NCBI GenBank assembly: GCA_020025395.1
Contig: JAHHSE010000101.1
Location: forward strand, 1-5,655
From: Oscillospiraceae bacterium
GTDB taxonomy: Bacteria > Bacillota > Clostridia > Oscillospirales > Oscillospiraceae
Reading direction: 5' to 3'
DNA: 5,655 nucleotides
The first letter of the stretch is position 1; every line of letters starts with the position of its first letter. Below, one piece after another: positions 1-4,174 of the stretch. The notes beneath the pieces are model-generated. The model did no database searches, had not been told where the DNA came from, and was given only the letters and a program-made list of their open reading frames with translations. The translations under genes and the position numbers were made by a program.

Positions 1-19
1 ATCCATTCTCCAAAAAAGA

Positions 20-44
20 GCGGCTGCGCAAAATGCGCAGCCGC
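20..44 (-). terminator. Intrinsic terminator, distal (second U-tailed hairpin)
   Basis: A perfect 11-bp stem (20-30 paired with 34-44) closes a 3-nt loop. Read on the minus strand it is followed, after TC, by six T residues (plus-strand A run at 12-17), the layout of a rho-independent terminator for leftward transcripts. There is no T run on the plus-strand side, so it would not work rightward. It lies about 80 nt beyond the rpsR stop and probably acts as a back-up to the terminator at 75-111. Confidence 0.8.
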
Positions 45-49
45 AATCT

Positions 50-69
50 GAGGACCCCATGGGGTCCTC
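50..69. repeat. Perfect 20-bp palindrome between two terminators
   Basis: GAGGACCCC and GGGGTCCTC flank a central AT, giving a perfect 20-bp inverted repeat (9-bp stem if folded as RNA). GCAA at 43-46 and TTGC at 71-74 can extend the stem across a small asymmetric internal loop. No convincing T run follows on either strand, so it is not a classical terminator by itself. It could stabilise the 3' end of the rpsF operon transcript or be a dyad protein site; I cannot tell which. Confidence 0.6.
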
Positions 70-74
70 TTTGC

Positions 75-111
75 AAAAAAAAAACAGCCCACCCGATTGG
101 GCAGGCTGTTT
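75..111 (-). terminator. Intrinsic terminator of the rpsF-ssb-rpsR operon
   Basis: AAACAGCC at 82-89 pairs with GGCTGTTT at 104-111. The interior can pair further through CCC at 92-94 and GGG at 99-101, or alternatively GCCCA at 87-91 with TGGGC at 98-102. On the minus strand the stem runs straight into a ten-T tract (plus-strand A run 75-84). It begins only about 10 nt after the rpsR stop codon, as expected for the operon's main terminator. Confidence 0.92.
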
Positions 112-120
112 GCAGACAAA

Positions 121-366
121 TCAGTCGGTGACATAGGGCAGCAGCGCGATCTGACGGGCACGCTTAATTGCGATGGTCAGCTGGCGCTGATGCATGGCGC
201 AAGTGCCGGTGGTGCGGCGAGGCAGAATCTTGGACCGCTCGGACACAAAACGCTTCAGCTTGGCGGCGTCCTTGTAATCGATATGCTCGACCTTGTCCAC
301 ACAGAAGGTGCAGACCTTACGGCGCTTACGGCCGCGGGGACGCTCGGAACGATTTTCCATAGCCAT
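121..366 (-). CDS. rpsR: 30S ribosomal protein bS18
   Basis: Encodes an 81-residue protein of the normal bS18 length. bS18 is a small-subunit protein that binds the platform of the 30S particle as a heterodimer with bS6. The basic N-terminus, the DYKD segment followed by the LKRFVSERSKILPRR core, and TGTCAMHQRQLTIAIKRARQ are family hallmarks. This is the cysteine-containing (C+) form: C19 and C22 form a CxxC, and C56 with H59 form CxxH, so a metal site is plausible (inferred). The start at 364-366 has AGGAGG at 376-381, nine nt upstream; a second ATG two codons in is too far from it. It is the last gene of the rpsF-ssb-rpsR operon, 40 nt after ssb, and a terminator follows immediately. Confidence 0.98.
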   Translation of the reverse strand: MAMENRSERPRGRKRRKVCTFCVDKVEHIDYKDAAKLKRFVSERSKILPRRTTGTCAMHQRQLTIAIKRARQIALLPYVTD

Positions 367-392
367 GGCAGGAAACCTCCTTTTGAAAGTAT

Positions 393-416
393 CCGTTCTG
401 GGAGATCTTAGAACGG
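393..416 (-). other. Small hairpin across the ssb stop codon
   Basis: CCGTTCT at 393-399 is complementary to AGAACGG at 410-416, giving a 7-bp stem with a 10-nt loop. On the minus strand it spans the last ssb codons and the TAA at 408-410, and ends about 12 nt before the rpsR ribosome binding site. No T tract follows, so it is not a terminator. It could tune coupling between ssb and rpsR or mark an RNA processing site (inference). Confidence 0.4.
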
Positions 417-857
417 CAGTTCGGAATCATTGTCGTCCAGCTGGGAGAACTGGTCGCTCTCCATGGACGGAGGAGTTCCGTAGGCGCTGGGAGCCGGGGC
501 GTTGTATCCGCCGGAAAAGCCGGATTCTCCATCCCGCTTGGAATCTCCAAAGTAGATATTATCGGCTACCACCTCAGCGGAACGGCGCTTGTTTCCGTCC
601 TTATCGGTCCAATCCCGAATCTGAAGTCGGCCCTCCACCACAGCCATACGGCCCTTGGTGAAATACTTGGAGACAAACTCACCGGTCTGACGCCAAGCCA
701 CAATGTCGATAAAATCCGTTTGACGCTCTCCGTCGGACCGGCTTTTAAAGTCACGGTCCACAGCCAGAGAGAAGGAAGCCACGGCGGTCCCCGACTGGGT
801 ATGGCGCAGCTCCGGGTCGCGGGTCAGGCGGCCCATCAGAATGATACGGTTTAACAT
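408..857 (-). CDS. ssb: Single-stranded DNA-binding protein SSB
   Basis: A 149-residue SSB. Residues 1-103 form the OB fold (MLNRIILMGRLTRDPELRHT at the start, then FIDIVAWRQTGEFVSKYFTKG and VEGRLQIRDWTDKDGNKR). W55 and F61 correspond to the ssDNA-stacking W54 and F60 of E. coli SSB. Residues 104-140 are a Gly/Pro/Ser-rich linker. The protein ends with the acidic tip DDNDSELPF, which in SSBs recruits replication and repair proteins. It coats ssDNA during replication, recombination and repair. The start is supported by AGGAGG at 864-869, six nt upstream; this site overlaps the rpsF stop codon (869-871), suggesting translational coupling. It sits between rpsF and rpsR, the classical bacterial order. 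Confidence 0.97.
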   Translation of the reverse strand: MLNRIILMGRLTRDPELRHTQSGTAVASFSLAVDRDFKSRSDGERQTDFIDIVAWRQTGEFVSKYFTKGRMAVVEGRLQIRDWTDKDGNKRRSAEVVADNIYFGDSKRDGESGFSGGYNAPAPSAYGTPPSMESDQFSQLDDNDSELPF

Positions 858-868
858 ACCGCCCCTCC

Positions 869-1165
869 TTACTCGTCCATGCAGACGATGATGGACCGCA
901 TGATATTGCTGTCGATACGAAGCTTACGGTCCAGCTCAGCGGGATAAGCTGCGCCGGCAGTGAAGGTCATACGGACATAGTAGCCGTCGTTCAGGTCATT
1001 GATGGGGTAGGCCAGACGGCGCTTGCCCCACTCCTCCACCTCACCAATGGTGCCCTGGGCCTCGGTCATCTCCTTAAACTTGGCGACAACGGCGGCGGTG
1101 GCCTCCTCGCTGAGGCTGGGGTCAATGATAAAAATAACCTCATAATTTGCATTGATCTTTGCCAT
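869..1165 (-). CDS. rpsF: 30S ribosomal protein bS6
   Basis: A 98-residue bS6, the partner of bS18 on the platform of the 30S subunit. Family signatures are NYEVIFIIDPSLSEE at the N-terminus, the central GTIGEVEEWGKRRLAYPIND segment and GYYVRMTFTA. The C-terminal part LDRKLRIDSNIMRSIIV closes the ferredoxin-like fold. The ATG at 1163-1165 is preceded by AAGGAGGTG at 1174-1182, eight nt upstream. It is the first gene of the operon, with its own consensus promoter and a structured leader. C95 lies near the C-terminus, where many homologues carry a basic residue (E. coli S6 has RSMVMRT here); this is from memory of the family. Confidence 0.98.
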   Translation of the reverse strand: MAKINANYEVIFIIDPSLSEEATAAVVAKFKEMTEAQGTIGEVEEWGKRRLAYPINDLNDGYYVRMTFTAGAAYPAELDRKLRIDSNIMRSIIVCMDE

Positions 1166-1182
1166 GTTTCTTGCACCTCCTT

Positions 1183-1246
1183 ATGGACAAGTGGCCCCCG
1201 AACTTGCCGGGGGCAAGGATGTTGTATCGTCTGTCTTTAGACGGAC
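1183..1246 (-). promoter_or_regulatory. Structured rpsF leader, candidate S6:S18 autoregulatory element
   Basis: The 5' UTR between the predicted start site (about 1246) and the rpsF ribosome binding site can fold several ways. GCCCCCG at 1194-1200 pairs with CGGGGGC at 1208-1214 (7 bp, 7-nt loop). The overlapping CTTGCC at 1203-1208 pairs with GGCAAG at 1212-1217, and GACAAGT at 1186-1192 can pair with ACTTGCC at 1202-1208, so these are mutually exclusive. A further hairpin lies at about 1228-1243. In many bacteria a leader RNA in this position, containing a CCG element that mimics the 16S site, binds the S6:S18 complex and represses the operon. Position and a CCG-containing stem fit, but I could not match the full consensus. 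Confidence 0.5.
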
Positions 1247-1252
1247 CCATTT

Positions 1253-1280
1253 ATTATATCTTTTTTTCCTGAATTGTCAA
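1253..1280 (-). promoter_or_regulatory. Sigma-A promoter of the rpsF operon
   Basis: On the minus strand TTGACA (1275-1280) and TATAAT (1253-1258) are both perfect consensus hexamers, separated by 16 nt. The predicted start site is near 1246, giving a leader of about 80 nt. It lies in the short gap after galU; no clear terminator separates the two, so some galU transcripts may read through into rpsF. Confidence 0.92.
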
Positions 1281-1310
1281 GGTTTTTTTCCAAAAATCCG
1301 AATTTTCTTC

Positions 1311-2180
1311 TTACAGAATCTCCGCCTTGTCTTTGAGAAACCGCTTGAGCCAGGCTCCGGTCTCCGGATGCTCCAGGGCAAAGTCGATGGTGGCCTCCAA
1401 AAATCCCCGGAGATTTCCGGTGTCGTAGCGGCGGCCCTCAAAGTCCACCGCCATCATGTTCCGGCGCTTGCAAAGCTCCCGCAGTCCGTCGGTAAGCTGA
1501 ATTTCTCCCCCAAAGCCGGGTTTGAGATTTTCCAGGATGTCAAAGATCTCCGGTGTCAGCACATAGCGGCCCAAAATGGCATAGTCTGAAAGCCGTTCGG
1601 ACTTGGTGGGCTTTTCATTCATGTCGGCGACCCCATAGATTCGGTCCTCCTTGGGGAGGATCTTCACCGAGGAGTATTTGCTGATCTGCTCCGGGTCCAC
1701 CCTCTGGATCCCCACCACCGGGGCGCTGTATGCCTCAGCCGCCCGGATGAGCTGGCCGATCACCGGCTTCTCCGCCCGCATGATATCATCCCCCAGAAGG
1801 ACGGCAAACGGCTCATTCCCCACGAAATGCCTTGCCCGACCGATGGCGTGTCCCAGCCCCTTGGTCTCCTTCTGGCGCACATAGAAAATATTCGCCAGAT
1901 CGGCGGCCCGGCGGACCTCGGCCAGCTCCTTCTCCTTGCCCGCCCGGTCCAGCCGCTCCTCCAGCTCAGGGTAATAGTCAAAATAGTCATCCATGGCGCT
2001 TTTGGCCCGGTTGGTGACAATGAGGATATCCTCGATCCCGGAGGCCACCGCCTCCTCAATGATGTACTGAATCACCGGCTTGTCCACCATGGGGAGCATT
2101 TCCTTGGGCACCGTTTTGGTGGCGGGGAGCATTCGGGTCCCCAGTCCCGCGGCGGGGATGATTGCCTTTCTTACTTTCAT
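1311..2180 (-). CDS. galU: UTP--glucose-1-phosphate uridylyltransferase
   Basis: A 289-residue cytoplasmic enzyme that makes UDP-glucose and pyrophosphate from UTP and glucose-1-phosphate. It supplies glycosyl donor for cell-wall glycans, glycolipids, capsule and galactose metabolism. The nucleotide-binding signature PAAGLGTRMLPATKTVPKE spans residues 9-27. QKETKGLGHA is at 103-112, the metal-binding LLGDD at 128-132, EKPTKSE at 189-195 and GGEIQLTDGLR at 224-234, all in the order and spacing of the bacterial GalU/GtaB/HasC family and at its usual length. The start at 2178-2180 has AGGAGG at 2187-2192, six nt upstream. It lies 42 nt downstream of queT on the same strand with no terminator or good promoter between, so it is probably co-transcribed. 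No sugar-metabolism neighbour is visible. Confidence 0.97.
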   Translation of the reverse strand: MKVRKAIIPAAGLGTRMLPATKTVPKEMLPMVDKPVIQYIIEEAVASGIEDILIVTNRAKSAMDDYFDYYPELEERLDRAGKEKELAEVRRAADLANIFYVRQKETKGLGHAIGRARHFVGNEPFAVLLGDDIMRAEKPVIGQLIRAAEAYSAPVVGIQRVDPEQISKYSSVKILPKEDRIYGVADMNEKPTKSERLSDYAILGRYVLTPEIFDILENLKPGFGGEIQLTDGLRELCKRRNMMAVDFEGRRYDTGNLRGFLEATIDFALEHPETGAWLKRFLKDKAEIL

Positions 2181-2203
2181 CTTGGACCTCCTGTGTTTAT
2201 ATG

Positions 2204-2222
2204 GGGAGGAGACCCTCCTCCC
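2204..2222 (-). other. GC-rich hairpin between queT and galU
   Basis: GGGAGGAG at 2204-2211 pairs perfectly with CTCCTCCC at 2215-2222 around a 3-nt loop. On the minus strand it begins directly after the queT stop codon (2223-2225). It is followed by CATATAAACAC rather than a T run, so it is not an intrinsic terminator. The downstream arm (CTCCTCCC on the minus strand) is also complementary to the GGAGG of the galU ribosome binding site (2187-2191). This could couple galU translation to ribosomes finishing queT (inference). Confidence 0.45.
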
Positions 2223-2735
2223 TTATGCCAGACCCTTGGGGGTCATTCTATCCCGGAAGAAAGAGATCTTGGGCAGACCCTTGAGCAGAAGGCCTCCCAG
2301 CAGATAACAGGCCGCCAGCTCACCCAGTGCCACCCCGGTGCCGGTCACGGAAAAGGTCGCCCAGAACTTGTCGGTGAAGCCCACCTCATACCAGGCGATC
2401 ATGGCTCCGATGATCACTCCGTTGCAGATCACGGGGGGCAGGGGGGCCAGCCAGCGGTTGGGGGCCTTCATGGTAAGAATTGCGGCAAGGCCGGTGGCGG
2501 CTGTGCCGCAGATCACATCCACCGCCCCATAGGGGGAGAGGAGATTGGCCACCAGACAGCCCACCAAAAGCCCGGGCGCCGTCGCCGGGAAGAGGAAGGG
2601 CAGGACGGTGAGGGCCTCTGCCACCCGAAGCTGGGCGTACCCGAAGGACGGGCCGGGCAGGGCCATGGTGAGGGCGGCATAGGTGGCGGCCACAGCGGCG
2701 GCCAGGGTCAGGTCTTTCACGGAAAATTTGCGCAT
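2223..2735 (-). CDS. queT: QueT family queuosine-precursor transporter (ECF S component)
   Basis: A 170-residue, highly hydrophobic membrane protein with about five to six predicted transmembrane segments. The conserved family motif is visible as FGYAQLRVAEALTVLPF at residues 31-47 (the family reads roughly FGPIQFRxSEAL). A C-terminal GVALGELAACYLLGGLLL at 135-152 also fits. QueT proteins are substrate-binding S components of energy-coupling factor transporters and are assigned to uptake of a queuosine precursor such as preQ1, used for the tRNA wobble base queuosine. The ATPase and T components are usually encoded elsewhere, and none is seen here. The start at 2733-2735 has GGAGG at 2746-2750, ten nt upstream. 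The first gene of a probable queT-galU unit, it follows a long structured leader, as expected for riboswitch control. Confidence 0.9.
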   Translation of the reverse strand: MRKFSVKDLTLAAAVAATYAALTMALPGPSFGYAQLRVAEALTVLPFLFPATAPGLLVGCLVANLLSPYGAVDVICGTAATGLAAILTMKAPNRWLAPLPPVICNGVIIGAMIAWYEVGFTDKFWATFSVTGTGVALGELAACYLLGGLLLKGLPKISFFRDRMTPKGLA

Positions 2736-2742
2736 AAACAGA

Positions 2743-2870
2743 ATACCTCCATTTTTTATTTAGAGTGCGTACACCTCGCACAGCGATACAGGTCCCTTTC
2801 CCCGAAGGTATGGTGCAGCCACCTTCGGACGGCTCTCTCTGTACCGGTTGGACTGGGTGGGGAACCAGTC
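2743..2870 (-). promoter_or_regulatory. queT leader: candidate preQ1 riboswitch (class III suggested)
   Basis: The ~130-nt untranslated leader is rich in complementary segments. These are hairpin 2851-2856/2865-2870 (GACTGG/CCAGTC), an enclosing 7-bp helix 2839-2845/2785-2791 (one G-U), an 8-bp hairpin 2802-2809/2821-2828, and hairpin 2765-2769/2777-2781 with loop AGGTGTA. An A-rich stretch then precedes the ribosome binding site. The site (minus GGAGGTAT, 2743-2750) is complementary over eight positions (one G-U) to minus ATACCTTC (2804-2811), part of the 8-bp hairpin, so ribosome access could switch with the fold. queT genes are known targets of preQ1 riboswitches, and class III occurs upstream of queT in Ruminococcaceae. 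I see neither the class I nor the class II consensus. The class is inference. Confidence 0.55.
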
Positions 2871-2876
2871 GGAACC

Positions 2877-2905
2877 ATTATAGCATGAAACACGCCGAAA
2901 AGGAA
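2877..2905 (-). promoter_or_regulatory. Extended -10 promoter of queT(-galU)
   Basis: The minus strand has TATAAT at 2877-2882 preceded by TGC at 2883-2885, a perfect extended -10 (TGnTATAAT). The -35 region is poor (best candidate TTCCTT at 2900-2905, 17-nt spacing), as is common for extended -10 promoters. The predicted start near 2870 coincides with the beginning of the first leader hairpin. Confidence 0.8.
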
Positions 2906-2921
2906 GAGGGGATACAAAGGA

Positions 2922-2950
2922 TTGCAATCTTTATCACGGAATGGTAAAAT
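2922..2950 (+). promoter_or_regulatory. Sigma-A promoter of the SUKH gene
   Basis: TTGCAA at 2922-2927 and TAAAAT at 2945-2950 are separated by 17 nt, and TGG at 2942-2944 gives a TGn extension. The predicted start site is near 2957, leaving an ~80-nt untranslated leader before the gene at 3038. It is divergent from the queT promoter, with the two -10 elements about 60 bp apart. Confidence 0.75.
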
Positions 2951-2984
2951 GGGAGTGCAAAAACACCGCCGGATGGGAGGACCT

Positions 2985-3071
2985 ATGAAATCTCGCTGGG
3001 AAGCCCATTCTCTCAGGCCGGATATGGAGGGAAAACCATGTTGGATCTTCCTCGAATCAAAGCCGTCTTAG
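2985..3071 (+). CDS. Possible 28-codon upstream ORF overlapping the SUKH gene start
   Basis: An ATG at 2985-2987 is preceded by GGGAGG at 2975-2980, four nt away, within the predicted SUKH transcript. The frame reads MKSRWEAHSLRPDMEGKPCW and eight more residues to a TAG at 3069-3071. It overlaps the first 34 nt of the SUKH gene in another frame, and the SUKH ribosome binding site lies inside it. I do not recognise the peptide. It might act through translational coupling, but a chance ORF is at least as likely; the spacing to the purine-rich motif is short. Confidence 0.25.
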   Translation: MKSRWEAHSLRPDMEGKPCWIFLESKPS

Positions 3072-4099
3072 GAAAGGCCGCCTATCTGGATATGGACTTC
3101 CCCATCTTCGGCAGCTGCTGCCACACCCATCTCCTCCACCCGCCCCTGGCCGAGGAAACGCTGGCCGCCTGGGAGGAACTGATGCAGATCTCCCTGCCCG
3201 CCGACTATCGCAGCTATCTCACCGCTCTGGGCAATGGGGGCGCCGGCCCCGCCTATGGAATTTCGCCCTTTCTCTGCCCGCTGGAGGAAGTCCTGTTGGA
3301 GCCAACGGTGCTCAGCGATCAGTCGGAGGCAGAGTTTGACCGACTGTCCCGTCAGTGGTACGACTATGCAAACGAGGATGTGTACGAACTGTACAAGGCC
3401 TACTGTCTGCACACGGAGGAGGGGACACGGCTCCCCTTCCAGGCGTGGGACAATCAGCATTGGGAGGAGTGTGACCGCACCCTCCGAGCGCCGCTCTTCC
3501 AGTATGGTCAGCTCTTTCTCGCCAACCAGGGCTGCTCCCACGATGTCTTTCTCCTGCTCAACGGCTCCCACCGGGGTATGTGCAACTACAGCAATGAGGA
3601 ATATGACTATTCCTATCCCTTCTGGTATGAAAAGGCAGCGCATCGTCAGGCCATCACCTGGCCCCAATACCGGGGCACTCTGCTGTCTTTTGAATCGTAC
3701 CTGATGCGGTATGTCCATCAGGCGGAGGAGGTCTGCGCCTCCCTGTCCCCGGAGAAAAAAGAACAGTTTCACCGGGAGCGGCTGGAGGTGCTGGAATTTT
3801 ATGAGGCCATACAGGAGAAAAACTGGGACGGGGTGTGCTCCATGCTGGCCGTTCTTTCTCCCCCCGCCCTCTCCACCAAAAGCCGCCGCTTTTACCTCTA
3901 CTATGAAGAGATGCTGGAATCCCGGCTTTCCGGGAGGCCGGAGCCCTCTCGATTCTATCAGGAAATGCGGCGCTCCCACAGATACAACGATCCGGAATCC
4001 TGCTATATCCAGGGGGTGGACCAAAGCAGCTGTGACGAGGTCTGTCCCTCCTTTGAGGCCTTTTTACAGAGCTTCTCCCCCCCGGAGGACCCCCTTTGA
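3038..4099 (+). CDS. SMI1/KNR4 (SUKH-1) family protein with long C-terminal extension
   Basis: A 353-residue cytoplasmic protein (no signal peptide or membrane segment). Residues 38-78 carry the SUKH-1 start: a helix, then LPADYRSYLTALGNGGAGPAYGI. Residues 153-226 carry the second half (FQYGQLFLANQGCSHDVFLLLNG, HRGMCNYSNEEYD, then LLSFESYLMRYV). Many bacterial SUKH proteins are immunity proteins of contact-dependent or polymorphic toxins, but others have no known role. No toxin gene adjoins it. It is much longer than a single SUKH domain (commonly about 150 residues). Residues 90-150 look like an insertion and 230-353 form a mostly helical, charged tail I do not recognise. Start supported by GGAGG at 3026-3030, seven nt upstream. 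A monocistronic unit with its own promoter and terminator; codon use resembles its neighbours. Confidence 0.8.
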   Translation: MLDLPRIKAVLGKAAYLDMDFPIFGSCCHTHLLHPPLAEETLAAWEELMQISLPADYRSYLTALGNGGAGPAYGISPFLCPLEEVLLEPTVLSDQSEAEFDRLSRQWYDYANEDVYELYKAYCLHTEEGTRLPFQAWDNQHWEECDRTLRAPLFQYGQLFLANQGCSHDVFLLLNGSHRGMCNYSNEEYDYSYPFWYEKAAHRQAITWPQYRGTLLSFESYLMRYVHQAEEVCASLSPEKKEQFHRERLEVLEFYEAIQEKNWDGVCSMLAVLSPPALSTKSRRFYLYYEEMLESRLSGRPEPSRFYQEMRRSHRYNDPESCYIQGVDQSSCDEVCPSFEAFLQSFSPPEDPL

Positions 4100-4103
4100 C
4101 CGC

Positions 4104-4146
4104 AAAAGGACCGTGAGCCTGACTTGGTCAGGCCCACGGTCCTTTT
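4104..4146. terminator. Strong bidirectional terminator between convergent genes
   Basis: AAAAGGACCGTG at 4104-4115 pairs with CACGGTCCTTTT at 4135-4146. After one A/C mismatch, GCCTGAC at 4117-4123 pairs with GTCAGGC at 4127-4133 around a 3-nt loop, giving 19 bp in all. T-rich tails lie on both sides (TTTTCTTC on plus, TTTT on minus). It lies five nt after the SUKH stop and 28 nt beyond the stop of the leftward gene, so it serves both. Confidence 0.93.
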
Positions 4147-4174
4147 CTTCGGTTCCATCCGAGATCCAATCCCT

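Noticed and set aside
1260..1310. Possible intrinsic terminator after galU (A/T runs)
   Set aside because: Only weak A-T complementarity with no GC-rich stem; the A/T runs are better explained as the upstream part of the rpsF promoter.
2196..2201. TATAAA on the minus strand before galU as a possible -10 element
   Set aside because: A start site there would fall within the galU ribosome binding site, and no -35 lies at the right distance.
2785..2845. Resemblance of the queT leader to a glycine riboswitch (CCGAAGG, then AAAGGGAC) or a T-box (AGAGAG)
   Set aside because: The glycine aptamer's separate P2 stem, its GCAA and its CAGG context are missing, and the regulated gene does not fit. No T-box sequence (AGGGTGGNACCGCG) or antiterminator is present.
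1827..2888. Plus-strand open frame of 353 codons across galU, queT and the queT leader
   Set aside because: It is antisense to two clear genes and a leader; the composition (Gly, His, Pro-rich) is typical of a shadow frame, and it has no ribosome binding site.
3068..4024. Minus-strand open frame of 318 codons opposite the SUKH gene
   Set aside because: Antisense shadow without a recognisable domain; the plus strand has promoter, ribosome binding site, domain match and terminator.
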